From positions 14,704,323 to 14,768,322 of the forward strand of contig CM026400.1 of the NCBI GenBank assembly GCA_014843695.1: a stretch of DNA of 64,000 nucleotides, given 5' to 3'. The position numbers and the translations under genes were made by a program. Each line of letters opens with the position of its first letter. Positions within the stretch are counted from its first letter, which is position 1. Of this stretch, positions 1-14,100 are shown piece by piece. The notes beneath the pieces were generated by a model, which saw nothing but the letters and a program-made list of their open reading frames with translations, was not told the origin of the DNA and searched no databases. This DNA is from Archivesica marissinica. Lineage: Eukaryota; Mollusca; Bivalvia; Venerida; Vesicomyidae.

Positions 1-303
1 CTCCAAACAAAACAAATTCATTAGAATATATTACTTTATAATTAACTGTTCATGATTATTAGAAAATAGCTAAACCACAAATGTACATCCAACCGCGGAG
101 GAATACGAAATTCAAGCAGTGACATATAAAATAATATAGTTCTCTGTTTCTAAACAGTTCATTGGAACTCATAAACGATCATCAGGGGAACAAACCTGTA
201 TTGTCTTTAAATTTTACTAAATTACGTCCCTTGTCAATACAGTTGCCTCGGGCAGTATATATCTGTTAGAGCTGTCTGACCACACATTATGGCGAGAACA
301 GAA
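1..303. other. AT-rich sequence, nothing recognised
   Basis: No coding frame with splice signals and no repeat unit is evident here. The stretch probably belongs to an intron or the upstream flank of gene A, whose first visible exon starts at 927 in the middle of a protein. Confidence 0.4.
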
Positions 304-519
304 CACTGTGTGTGTGTGTTTTACGTTTATTTATCGTCACTACCGGTTGCCCCGATGAGCGACGTCTCCTGAAGAGATTAGTAATTTTTAGATTTTTGGA
401 GGATAGTGCAATGATACAGAGAGAGACCCATTCCAGAGTGTCCTCTGGATCTTTTACGTGCACGGTGTAAAGCACCGACACGAGACCTCGGTTTAACGTC
501 CCATTTGAAAGACTGTTAA
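304..519 (-). mobile_element. SINE-1 copy, headless, antisense
   Basis: Antisense SINE-1 tail and core, running from the TTTACGTTTATTTATCGTC tail through the core that ends in GACTGTTAA. The tRNA-like head is absent. It abuts a second fragment in the opposite orientation at 521, so the two form an inverted pair. Confidence 0.8.
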
Positions 520-520
520 G

Positions 521-667
521 ACCGTGCACGTAAAAGAACCAGAGGGGATTCTGGAATGGGTCTGTATCATTGCACTATCCTCCAAAATCTAAAATAACTA
601 ATCTCTTCAGGAGGCGTCGCTCATATGGGCAACCGGTAGCGACGATAAATAAACGTAAAAACACACT
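521..667 (+). mobile_element. SINE-1 3' fragment, sense
   Basis: Sense copy of the 3' half of SINE-1, from the ACCGTGCACGTAAAAGAACC block to the GATAAATAAACGTAAAA tail. It lies directly next to the antisense copy at 304-519, so an RNA across this stretch could fold into a hairpin of about 150 bp. Confidence 0.8.
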
Positions 668-926
668 TCTATGTCCGGTACAAGTCATATATAATCACAC
701 GATCACGTACGATTTATTTTTGTAATATTAGGGGATTTCGAATGAAAAGAATAACGACCTATCTGATAGTATGAGTTTATTTCATTTATAAGCAACTGTT
801 GTTTATATTGATTTTGTTTTCTGAATATCGAAAACAATAATAGTACTCGGACGTTGTAGCGAATATTCGGATATGCGTTTTCATCACTATGATTTCTAAT
901 GCTACAATCTGTATATTTATTTACAG

Positions 927-2118
927 CAACCAGAGGATCGAACTTCATATTTGGAATCCCAGGGACATATAGGAATCCCGGTAGCATACAGATTGTGCTG
1001 ACAACTGACAGTAGCGCAGATGTCCGAATAACCGCCCCTTTCCTGAACGTTGATAAGCATTACGTGTTCACCAAACATACCACTATTTCTTTGGGCGTAA
1101 CAATTGTGCACATAACTCATGGCACACTCTTCCGAGGGATCGAACTACATTCCAATGCCCCGATATGGGCTGCTGTCGTATTAGGAACTGGGAACGACTT
1201 TGAAGGTTTCCTACTGGCTCCGGTCTCATCTTTGTCAACCAAATACAACGTCGCCTCCTTCACACCATACACATATGGTAGTTACTATTTCAGTGAATTT
1301 CTTGTAGCCGGTACAGAGAGTGACACTACAGTAACCATTGATTTTCCAAAATCTTTTTCACCTGACCCGAATGGACAAACCACCGTTCAACTTCAGAAAT
1401 ATGAGACGTATCTCTATCGAAGTCTACATGACGTCACAGGAGCGATGGTCACAAGCGACAAACCGGTAGCAGTAGTATCTGGAACAACATGTGCCCAGAT
1501 TCCCGCGGCAACCGGAGACTGTCAGTATATCGTAGAACAGATGCTACCAACCGAAGTGTACGACTTTAAGTTCATCATTCCAGCCATCTATCCAACTAAG
1601 AATTACTATGTCCGAATCTTTGCCGCTAACGATAACACTGAGATACATGTATACAATAGTTCAACGCACTCCTCACACTTCGTTAATGAACTCGTGTATT
1701 TGGAACTACACTTCTACGAAGAACCAAGTATTCTACTCGCTGACAAGCCGATTTCAGTAATGATATATTCCGAGAACCCGTTTATGATGACCGCACAAGC
1801 GGTATCACAGTTCCAGTCCCGGTACGACTTTGCTCTACAAAACGTGTATGCCACTAATACACTGGCAGTGACCATCAAAACAGCCGATATACCCGACCTG
1901 TACCTTGACGGTAGCAAGATCGCTGTCAACGCTGCTAAACGCATCCAGTTGGCATCGCCTATGCAAGATTACACTACGATCTACATCGGTGTGACGCAGG
2001 CTACTATTCACAATCTACGCAACGTCAGAGACAGGAGGTTTGGGGCACTGTTGGTACGGGCTGGCTTCAAGCACTGCTGCATACGGCTTGCCGCTGACTC
2101 TAACGTTGACAACTGAAG
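927..2118 (+). CDS. Gene A exon: IgGFc-binding (FCGBP N-terminal type) domain
   Basis: One large exon of about 397 residues between acceptor TTATTTACAG and donor GAAG/GTAACG. It enters and leaves in phase 1. The translation has family hallmarks: a start around GSNFIFGIPG, the segment DKPVAVVSGTTCAQIP, a second cysteine in GDCQYIVEQMLPT, and a later DKPISVMIYS repeat of the same beta motif. The frame open from 899 stops at 2116 in a poor-looking tail. Moving by one base near 2048-2052 gives WYGLASSTAAYG, the expected C-terminal signature, and it runs to the donor in the right phase. The sequence therefore seems to carry one extra base, either an assembly error or a real frameshift. The ATG at 899 lies in the intron and is not the true start; at least one upstream exon must exist. 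Confidence 0.8.
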
Positions 2119-5100
2119 GTAACGTTATTTGCTTGTGATACGGGGCCGTGGGTTCGGGTCTTGGATCGGTGTGGGGGTACAACATATGGAATCATGTGTT
2201 ACATGTATCAATCTAAGCACACGGAAGTCGTGATAGCGCAGTGGATGCGCGTTCGCTTCAAGTGCGAAAGGTCCGGAGTTCGAGCCCCACTGGAGCCGTT
2301 ACAATTGTGCCCTTAGACAAGACATTTAAATTCTACATTGCCTCTTCTCTCTCCGTCATGGCGATGGATTCCATCAGGAATGAGGTCTCGAGAGTGATTA
2401 ATATAAGTTGTAAGAACTTGTTTGCAATCGAGCTAAATATAATTTTGTATAAACTACACCAGTGCAACATTTGAATATTTAAAAAAAAGGTGTTTTGTTT
2501 CTTTTATTGTTGGTGTTTAATTGTCTCGCATAGCCTGGGTTCCAGTCTGTCGATTTCTCACTTTTTAGCTTCTGGCAAACATATTATCTTCGTAATTAGT
2601 ATAATATTATGGAGAATAAATACATTACCCTGGAGATGTAGAAATACATGTACCCGCAACATGCTTGACATTACAGACGGATATGTAGGTTCGATCTCCC
2701 GTCTGACTCTAATAAAATTAACAGTCTTTCAGATGGGACGTTAAACCGAGGTCTCATGTCGGTGCTTTACACCGTGCACGTAAAGGAACCAGAGGAGACT
2801 CTGGAATGTGTCTCTGTCTGTATCATTGCACTATCCTCCAAAATCTAAAATGACTAATATCTTCAGGAGGCGTCGCTCATATGGGCAACCGGTAACGACG
2901 ATAAATAAACGTAAATCACACATGCTTGACATTTGCATGTATTTCAATAAGAGTGCATATTAAGGAGACAATTCTATGATTGCGGGGTTCAAGTTAGCCT
3001 AGGTTCCAGTCTGTCGATTTTTCACTTTTTAACTTCTGGCAAAATGATATGATCAGAAACTCAATACGGCCCCAATTAATAGTATCGGTGTTAACATATA
3101 GTTATTTGACTGTCCAGGCAAAATATATCGACGCCTGTTCCCAGCTTAAGACATTTGGCGGATCTGTATTTGTACTTTCAGCATGTTTTCAAGGAAATGA
3201 CACAAATAGTACAACCACGTACCCCGGACAAGGCTTAGGGACACACATTGATTACAAACCAACAGGTACACTGTACATAGAAATATACATTCTGTAAATC
3301 TGTTAATGATATACAGTCTACATCTGCTATGTCAAAGTCGGTTATGTCGAATTATCCGGTTATCTCGTAGTCGGATCAAACTCCCGTTTCATACATTACA
3401 ATTGTACATATAACTGGCCCCGTTTAAAACGAATTTCAGTCAAAGGTCGGTTATGTCGAAGTATTTTGTTCGGTCTGGCGGAATTCGACATAGACATAGA
3501 CTGTAATTAAAAACATGGTAATGATTTAAACGTACATAGAAACATGTCAATTTAAACTTACTCACTGAAAATAAATATTATATAACATGTAATATACAAT
3601 AAGCATACATGTTGCTCAAAGTCCATATGTCATGTTCATATTGCATATATTCATAGTTATTCACATTGCATGAAATTAATTTCAGTGTTTCAAATTACTT
3701 CTCTCGTGAATTCAGTGTGTTTTACGTTTATTTATCGTCGCTACCGGTTGCCCATATAATCGACGCCTCCTGAAGAGATTAGTCATTTTAGATGTGTGGA
3801 GGATAGTGCTTGATACAGACAGAGACCCATTCCAGAGTCTCCTATAGTTCTTTTACGTGCACGGTGAACACCACCGACACGAGTCATCAGTTTAAAGTCC
3901 CATCTGAAAGATTGTTAACGCCGACTCTGATCAGGATCTATGTTGTTTGCTAGAGTAATCAGCATACAGCCTGATCAGACGACACGGTGTGTTCCGTCTG
4001 ATCGGGGTCTCGGCATTCTTTGCAAAGACGCTTTTATGCGACATTGGCGGTGAACGAGTTAAATGAATTGAAAAAATAAAACCTTTTGAGCTTGTCAAAA
4101 CCGTATACAACCGTGTGCACTGGACAATGGGTAGGGACATGCTTTGATTACAAACCCAGTATTGACAATAATTCTACAGTTTACGATCTAAGCGCGACAC
4201 TGATGGAATACTAGACTGTCGATGCAGTACAATTATAGCATTATACCACACAATATGTATTTATTGCAAACCAATTTGACCATACCATTATATTCTCACG
4301 CGAAAAATGTGTGTTTTACGTTTATTTATCGTCGCTACCGGTTACCCATATGAGCGACGCCTCCTGAAGAGATTAGTCATTTTAGATGTTGGAGGATAGT
4401 GCAATGATACAGAGAGAGACCCATTCCAGAGCCTCCTCTGGTTCTTTTACGTGCAAGGTGTAAAGCACTGACACGAGATCTCGGTTTAACGTCCCATCTG
4501 AAAGACTGTTAATTTTATTAGGGTCAGACGGGGATCGAACCTGCGATCCCTGGATTACCAGTCCAGCGTGTTAACCACTGGACTACAGATCCGTCTGTCA
4601 CGCGAAAAAGAAAGTGTGCACTCGGTTAGAGGGACATTTTATACTTATATATAGAAGCAATAAATACGCAACTTTAGTATCAAAATGTGCAGAAATGTAT
4701 TGGCTACACGATGTTTTACTTTTAATTAAAATTTGATAATTATCAGAACACTGTTCTACGTGTGAATATAAGTATATAATTCCCCCTCTAACCAAGTGCA
4801 CAGTTTCTTTTTCGTGTGAGTATATATCGACTGTTATGCTTGAATCAACAGTTCTAAGGCTTTCCAAATTAACTTGTTGCAATTATTACCAGGAAGTCGT
4901 GATAGCGCAATTGATGCGCGTTCGCTTCAGGTGCGAAAGCCCCACTGGAGCCGTTACGATTGTGCACTTAGGCAAGGCATTTAAATTCCACGTTGCCTCT
5001 TCTCTCTCCCTCGTGGCGATGGATTACATCAGGAATGAGGTCTCGAGAGTGATTTATATAAGTTGAAATAACTTGTTTCGCAATCGAGCTAAAATAAATT

Positions 5101-8100
5101 TGTATAAACCAGGAAGCATTTCTAGAGGGAGAACAATGTGTGCCATGTTTCCAGTAACACTCTAAATAGGCCTACAAAAAGTGTAGATCGTAACGAGCCG
5201 TCTCATCAGGATCTGCACTTTCTGCTAGTAATATTACTATTCTAAACGCACACATACATTATATGATTAGTAGTACATGATCACGAAATACGAAGGATTC
5301 CATCAAAGATATATCACATCTTTATTACAAAACAAAACTGAACAACTTTAAGAAAATGCATATACATGTATGTATTTATATAGTTATTGTTTTTCATGTA
5401 AAAACACACTTATCCGAAGTGTGCGTTTTCTATGTCCTCTAGTATATTTTTAGACAAAATTACCAATTTTGATAAATGAACTTGTCCAAATGTAATTTTC
5501 TTATTAATTTATTGGTCTAAAATCATCATGCATAAGAATGGGTTATGTCCATGTGACCTTTTGGTTGCCATAGCAAACCAAAGTTGCATACTGATTTAAA
5601 GTGATTTTCAGCATCTCTTATGCATATAAAAATAATAGACAAGGGCTAATAACTTGGCGATTTAAACTATTTTTCACAAATTTACACTTTATATACGGAG
5701 GCGGTCCATATACGTCATGCATATTCATCTGAATCCGTCCATCCAGTCTAGAGAAGAATTAGAGGTCGTGTTGAGAAAATGGCTGGAAGTGTCTCTGTTG
5801 AGCGTGTCCTTGAACTTGAATGAATCAAGTCGTAAATCCGACGTTTGAACAAGATTCAAAATATGGGTCGTTTGACTTATGTCTGCTCTACACAAGGACA
5901 GTACCTCTATGAATATGCAGACAGTGAGTAAAGACCAGTAGTACAATGCTATTGTGTGTTGTTGTTGTTGTTGTTGTTGTTGATGATGTTGTTGTTGTTC
6001 GTGTTGTTCTTGTTGTTCTTGTTGTTGTTGTTAGTTTAAACATTATTTATTTCAGTATTTGTACATGAACAGTTTACATATAATTTAACAGCAGTAGACT
6101 GAAACCTTATAGAACGAAAGAAAACTTATATAGTTATTCTCCCTATCAATTGCATTGTTGTTGTTGTTTTTTGTTGTTGTTGTTATTGTTGTTGTTGTTG
6201 TTGTTGTTTTAAAGATATTTATTTTTCTATCATGTACATGGTTATTTACAACAATTGAAATAAGGAATTGGACAGAAAGCTATACAGCTTATGGTTGTCC
6301 TCTCCTTGTTGTTGTTGTTGTTGTTACTAGTCATCTAACTGTTGAAGTATATATTGCAGGGCATGATGGTGTACATTGCTTCAACTGTGAGGACATGACA
6401 CATCTGAAATACTGCGACAGGGTGGCAACTTGTTCCGCACAAGATGAGGTACCGCCCATGTCCTTGTTGCTACATTTGTTAGTTAATGTCCATACACATA
6501 AAACATAGAATATACACATATAAACCAACAACTTATACAAATTTATTTTAGCTCGATTGCGAAACAAGTTATTTCAACTTATATAAATCACTCTCGAGAC
6601 CTCATTCCTGATGGAATCCATCGCCACGAGGGAGAGAGAAGAGGCAACGTGGAATTTAAATGCCTTGCCTAAGGGCACAATCGTAACGGCTCCAGTGGGG
6701 TTCGAACTCCGGGCTTTTCGCACATAAAGCTATCACGACTTGCATAATGAATGACAGTTGTTGGTTAGCGCAGTGGATGCGTTGTTGTCCTTAGACAAGG
6801 CATTTAAAAGCCACGTTGCCTCTTCTCTCTCCCACGTGGCGATGGATTCCATCAGGAATGGGGTCTCGAGAGTGATTTATATAAGTTGAAATACCAATAG
6901 CAATCGAGCTCAAATAAATGTGTATAAACTAACTGTCATTTATGAATGTAATCACTAAGTTTGTAGAGTATATGCATAAATATGCGTTATGTTTAGTTAC
7001 AGTTTATATATATTTATTAGAGCTCGATTGCGAAATAAGTTATATATATTTATTTTAGAGCTCTATTGCGAAATACGTTTTTACAACATTTGTGTAATCG
7101 CTCTCGAGACCTCATTGGGTGCTCTCAACATGTAAACATTATCAACTGTGAAGTGAAAAGTGCACATTATAATTATATATAGTAATGTTAAAGCAGAAAT
7201 GTAGAGAAACTATAATTATATACTCACAGGAAAAAGAAAGTGTGCACTTGGTTCGAGGGAACATTTTATACTTATATTCACACGTAAAACAATGTTCTGA
7301 TAATGATCAAATTTCAATTAAAAGTAAAACATCATGTAGCCAATACATTTTTGCACATTTTTATACCAAATTTGCCTATATTTTGCTTCAATAGATCTAA
7401 ATAAGTATAAAATTATACCTCTAACAAGGCCAAGTGCACACCTTCTTTTTCGTGTGAGCATATACTATGTTCCGGAATATGATGATATTTGGAATTGTCT
7501 GGCAGAGAAGGAGAGGAGAATGAGACAATTAATGATCTATATAATAAGGTGCAGATATGACATATAGAAAATAAGTATGAAATCAGCTTAAAGACAGCAC
7601 TCTGTGTTTTTACGTTTATTTATCGTCGCTACCGGTTGCACATATGAGCGACGCCTCCTGAAGAGATTAGTTATTTTAGATTTTGGAGGATAGTGCAATG
7701 ATACAGACAGATATCAATTCCAGAATCTCCTCTGGTTCGTTTACGTGCACGGTGTACACCACGAGACACTAGCATACACGAGACACTCGCATACACGGAC
7801 ACTCGATATCTGAACAGGATTATGACATCTGGTTGTTACCTCGTATTGGTCTCGGCTGCAGTGGTGGTACAGGTCGTCTGGGGCACGGATCTCGTTGTAC
7901 TCTTATTGCCAGTACCCTGATCCATCTGTTTGATGCATCCGTAAAACGAGGGAATCTTCAGACGTTGCTTTGGCACGTCATTACCGTCTGTATCACACTT
8001 TGCGTCATCTGCCGTTTTAATAGCAGATGTGACGCCTGTCTCTTTCTCGTTTGTGCCTGGAATAATATGACGTTAACTAGATATTAACATAGACATAGAC

Positions 8101-11100
8101 ATTAGCAATTAACTAAACTAATGTGTGTTTTATGTTTATTTATCGTCGCTACCGGTTGCCCAGATGAGAGCGACGCCTCCTGAAGAGATTAGTTATTTTA
8201 GATTTTGGAGGATAGTGCATGATACAGACAGAGACCAATTCCAGACTCTCCTCTGGTTCTTTTACGTGCACGGTGTAAAGCACCGACACGAGACCTCGGT
8301 TTAACGTCCCATCTGAAAGACTGTTAATTATATTAGGGTCAGACGGGGGATCGAACCTGCGATCCCTGGATTACCAGTCCAGTGTGCTACCACTGGACTA
8401 CAGATCCGTCTGTAAGACAGCAATCCACATAATCTGGTAAATATAGCAATGGTGATGCATACATGTGGTAAAGGCTGTGAAATACAGAACTGTCTCTAAC
8501 ATATCTAATTACCTATATATATACTACTACTAAGTGCGGGAAAAACTGTTCGTTTTAGCTCAATGTGTGTTCTACGTTTATTTATCGTCGCTACCGGTTG
8601 CCCATATGAGCGACGCCTCCGGAAGAATAATTTGAGTAATTTTAGATTTTTGGAGGATAGTGCAATGATACAGACATAGACCCATTCCAGAATCTCCTCT
8701 GTTTCTTTTACGTGCACGGTGTAAAGCACCGACACGAGACCTCGGTTTAACGTCCCATCTGAACGAATGTTAATTTTATTATGGTCAAATGGGGGATCGA
8801 ACCAGCAATTAGCTCAGTGCTTCACGCGATACAGGTATATACTCCCATCTTAATGTCAAACCTATAACAAACGTGCATGATTATTCCTAACTACGAACAC
8901 TGGTAGACCATTACAGCCGAGCTAAGACAAAACTAACGGTTGGAGTTGGAGTACATGTATTTCACAAAACAAAAGTAGACCTATGCACTATTATATTTAT
9001 CTCTCTGTAAATCCACTCCCAACCAAATAAATCCGATTAGCGCAGTGGTTAGCGCGTTCGCTTCTCACCAATGCAATACGAGTTCGATCCTCGGACTTGG
9101 GAAGTATGTGAGATGGTACGATGGTCGCCAGATCGGACATGTGGGTTTTCTCCGGGTACTCCGGTATCCTCCCACACGAATGACCACATATACGCTTTCA
9201 TCTGCGCAACCGAGAGTGACTCCGGTTTCCTCCCACACGAATGACAACATATACGCTTTCATCTGCGCACACGAGAGTGATTCGCAATCGTTGTAAAAAT
9301 AAATGAAGTTTAAACTAACCAAATAAAACCAATTGAACGTGTCATTTACTTCAATAGGTATGCTATGTACAGAGTTACACGAAGAGTTTGAACACTATTC
9401 GATACAAATCTGGTTGCATCGACAAACACGTAAGTTGTCTTCCTGTTTCAATGTACAGTCTATATGCGCTATGTCGAATTCCGAACAAAATACTTCGACA
9501 TAACCGAAATTTGACTTAACGAAATTCAATATAAACGGAGCCAGTTATATGTAACATGATAGTGTCTGAAACGGGACTTTGATCCGACTTCGAGATAACC
9601 GGATAATTCGACATAGCCGACTTTGACATAACGGATGTAGACTGTATATTGAAATAACATTCATGTATATATATAGATATATGTATAGGATGTAAGCCGA
9701 AAAAGATCCAATATGTAAAATATTGGACTGTATGAAGACATAACCAATACTTTACATATTGTATCCGTTTGAAGCTTATATCTTACTTAAAGCACTCAGT
9801 TATATAACAAGATCCTACTAATTAAAATTGTTAATTTCGTACACGTACACGTAGGATTTGATATACTCTGGCCCTTTGACATCAGTCCAATATTAATAAT
9901 AATGGACTGCAAGTACAAAGGTGTGACGTCACGACATCGCAAGTACAAAGGTATGACGTCAGGACACAGGTATGACATCACGACACAGCAAGTACAACGG
10001 TGTGACGTCACGACATCGCAAGTACAAAGGTATGACGTCAGGACACCGCAAGTACACATGTATGACATCACGACACAGCAAGTACAACGGTGTGACGTCA
10101 CGACATCGCAAGTACAAAGGTATGACGTCAGGACACCGCAAGTACAAAGGTATGATGCCAGGACACCGCAAGTACACAGGTATGACATCACGACACAGCA
10201 AGTACAACGGCGTGACGTCACGACAGTGCTTTAAGTACACCTCAATATCGCTGGGATTATCTGAAAACCCAATATAGCGTGACAGATTGGTGAATGTTTT
10301 ATTGAATATATACTTGATTTGTTGATATTTTATTGCTGTTATGATAAATGTATGTAACACATATACAAACAAATTACAAATGAATAATTAGCCAATGGGT
10401 TGGGCCACAAGTTCTAACAACGTTAGTGATTGGCCCTCCCCATAGAAGTGATTTGAACACTGCATAATTTAAATGGCTTAATTAAAGCTGAAACATGTTT
10501 TCTACAGACGGATATGTAGTCCAGTGGTAACAAGCTGGACTGGTAATCCAGGGATCGCAGGTTCGATCCCCCGTCTGACCCTAATAAAATTAACAGTCTT
10601 TCAGATGGGACATTAAACCGAGGTCTCGTGTCGGTGCTTTACACAGTGCACATAACAGAACCAGAGGAGATTCTGGAATTGGTCTTTGTCTGCATCATCA
10701 CTATCCTCCAAAATCTAAAATGACTAATCTCTTCAGGAGGCGTCGCTCATATGGGCAACCGGTAACGACGATAAATAAATGTAAAACACACACAAATGAA
10801 ACATGTTTATAACGCAGTTTACAAGATGCTAGTAACTATATGTAGTATTAGTCTTTGACTAGAACAGAGAGCCAAATCGGCCGCTACGGAACGTGCCGTC
10901 TGATCAGACTCTATGCCGTTTGCTATTCAGATGATCTTGCCAAGACACGTAGCTATGTAGCAAACAACATAGATCCTGATCAGCTACCAAGCTGTCGCTA
11001 ATAGAACACATAAGGAACGAAACATAAACAGCACAACATGCCATTTGTAAACATGTCTCGAATAATCGACGGTGCCATGCTCGAAGATAAACTATTTAGA

Positions 11101-14100
11101 ATGTTCGCCTATATAGGCTATTCGGCGACGAGAGTAAAATGTTCTAGCATATATCCCTATATACCTACCATATATCCGTATATACCTACCATATATCCCT
11201 ATATACCTACCATATATCCCTATATACCTACCATATGTCCCTATATACCTACCATATGCCCCTATATACCTACCATATATCCCTATATACCTACCATATA
11301 TCCCTATATACCTACATATGTCCCTATATANNNNNNNNNNNNNNNNNNNNNNNNNNNNNNNNNNNNNNNNNNNNNNNNNNNNNNNNNNNNNNNNNNNNNN
11401 NNNNNNNNNNNNNNNNNNNNNNNNNNNNNNNNNNNNNNNNNNNNNNNNNNNNNNNNNNNNNNNNNNNNNNNNNNNNNNNNNNNNNNNNNNNNNNNNNNNN
11501 NNNNNNNNNNNNNNNNNNNNNNNNNNNNNNNNNNNNNNNNNNNNNNNNNNNNNNNNNNNNNNNNNNNNNNNNNNNNNNNNNNNNNNNNNNNNNNNNNNNN
11601 NNNNNNNNNNNNNNNNNNNNNNNNNNNNNNNNNNNNNNNNNNNNNNNNNNNNNNNNNNNNNNNNNNNNNNNNNNNNNNNNNNNNNNNNNNNNNNNNNNNN
11701 NNNNNNNNNNNNNNNNNNNNNNNNNNNNNNNNNNNNNNNNNNNNNNNNNNNNNNNNNNNNNNNNNNNNNNNNNNNNNNNNNNNNNNNNNNNNNNNNNNNN
11801 NNNNNNNNNNNNNNNNNNNNNNNNNNNNNNNNNNNNNNNNNNNNNNNNNNNNNNNNNNNNNNNNNNNNNNNNNNNNNNNNNNNNNNNNNNNNNNNNNNNN
11901 NNNNNNNNNNNNNNNNNNNNNNNNNNNNNNNNNNNNNNNNNNNNNNNNNNNNNNNNNNNNNNNNNNNNNNNNNNNNNNNNNNNNNNNNNNNNNNNNNNNN
12001 NNNNNNNNNNNNNNNNNNNNNNNNNNNNNNNNNNNNNNNNNNNNNNNNNNNNNNNNNNNNNNNNNNNNNNNNNNNNNNNNNNNNNNNNNNNNNNNNNNNN
12101 NNNNNNNNNNNNNNNNNNNNNNNNNNNNNNNNNNNNNNNNNNNNNNNNNNNNNNNNNNNNNNNNNNNNNNNNNNNNNNNNNNNNNNNNNNNNNNNNNNNN
12201 NNNNNNNNNNNNNNNNNNNNNNNNNNNNNNNNNNNNNNNNNNNNNNNNNNNNNNNNNNNNNNNNNNNNNNNNNNNNNNNNNNNNNNNNNNNNNNNNNNNN
12301 NNNNNNNNNNNNNNNNNNNNNNNNNNNNNNTCCCTATATACCTACATATGTCCCTATATACCTACATATATCCCTATATACCTACCATATGTCCCTATAT
12401 ACCTACCATATGTCCCTATATACCTACATATGTCCCTATATACCTACATATGTCCCTATATACCTACCATATATCCCTATATACCTACCATATATCCCTA
12501 TATACCTACCATATGTCCCTATATACCTACCATATATCCCTATATACCTACATATGTCCCTATATACATACCATATATCCCTATATACCTACCATATGTC
12601 CCTATATACCTACATATGTCCCTATATACATACCATATGTCCCTATATACCTACATATGTCCCTATATACATACCATATACCTATATACCTACCATATGC
12701 CTATATACCTAACATATATCCCTATATACATACCATATGTCCCTATATACATACCATATATCCCTATATACCTACCATATATCCCTATATACCTACCAAT
12801 TGTCCCTATATACCTACCATATGTCCCTATATACCTACCATATATCCATATATACCTACAATGTCCCTAGATACCTACCATATATCCCTATATACCTACC
12901 ATATGTCCATATATACCTACCATATATCCCTATATACCTACCATATATCCCTATATACCTACCATATGTCCCTATATACCTACATATATCCCTATATACC
13001 TACCATATATCCCTATATACCTACCATATATCCCTATATACCTACATATGTCCCTATATACCTACCATATGTCCCTATATACCTACCATATATCCCTATA
13101 TACCTACCATATATCCCTATATACCTACCATATATCCCTATATACCTACCATATGTCCCTATATACCTACCATATATCCCTATATACCTACCATATATCC
13201 CTATATACCTACCATATATCCCTATATACCTACCATATGTCCCTATATACCTACCATATATCCCTATACCTACCATATATCCCTATATAACTACCATATG
13301 TCCATATATACCTACCATATATCCCTCCATAATACCTACCATATATCCCTATATACCTACCATATATCCCTATATACCTACCATATCCCTATATACCCCA
13401 TATATCCCTATATACTACCATATGTCCTATATACCTACCATATATCCCTATATACCTACCATATATCCCTATATACCTACCATATCCCTATATACCTACC
13501 ATATATCCCTATATACCTACCATATGTCCCTATATACCTACCATATGTCCCTATATACCTACCATATGTCCCTATATACCTACATATGTCCCTATATACC
13601 TACCATATGTCCCTATATACCTACCATATATCCATATATACCTACATATGTCCCTATATACCTACATATGTCCCTATATACCTACATATGTCCCTATATA
13701 CCTACCATATATCCCTATATACCTACCATATGTCCCTATATACCTACATATGTCCCTATATACCTACATATGTCCCTATATACCTACCATATGTCCCTAT
13801 ATACCTACCATATATCCCTATATACCTACCATATGTCCCTATATACCTACCATATGTCCCTATATACCTACCATATATCCCTATATACCTACCATATGTC
13901 CCTATATACCTACATATGTCCCTATATACCTACCATATATCCCTATATACCTACCATATATCCCTATATACCTACCATATGTCCATATATACCTACCATA
14001 TATCCATATATACCTACCATATATCCCTATATACCTACCATATGTCCCTATATACCTACCATATATCCCTATATACCTACCATATGCCCTATATACCTAC

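Larger units (their letters stand above)
2119..3181 (+). other. Gene A intron with SINE-2, SINE-1 and a MITE
   Basis: Intron between the IgGFc-binding exon and the 28-residue linker exon. Most of it is dispersed repeats: SINE-2 at 2228-2470, SINE-1 at 2674-2922 and a foldback element at 2994-3151 that ends about 30 bp before the next acceptor. No further exon is visible. Confidence 0.6.

Noticed and set aside
899..926. ATG at 899 as the start of the IgGFc-binding protein
   Set aside because: The bases up to 926 form a polypyrimidine-AG acceptor, and the domain starts in mid-fold without a signal peptide.
4515..4595. Functional tRNA genes from the many B-box / anticodon-like heads
   Set aside because: Each head is followed by a SINE body and tail, several have target-site duplications, and the acceptor stems do not pair as in a real tRNA.
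6155..6508. 117-codon frame with a poly-Val/Leu start as a membrane protein
   Set aside because: The hydrophobic start is a translated GTT microsatellite. Only 6360-6448 is a splice-bounded exon.
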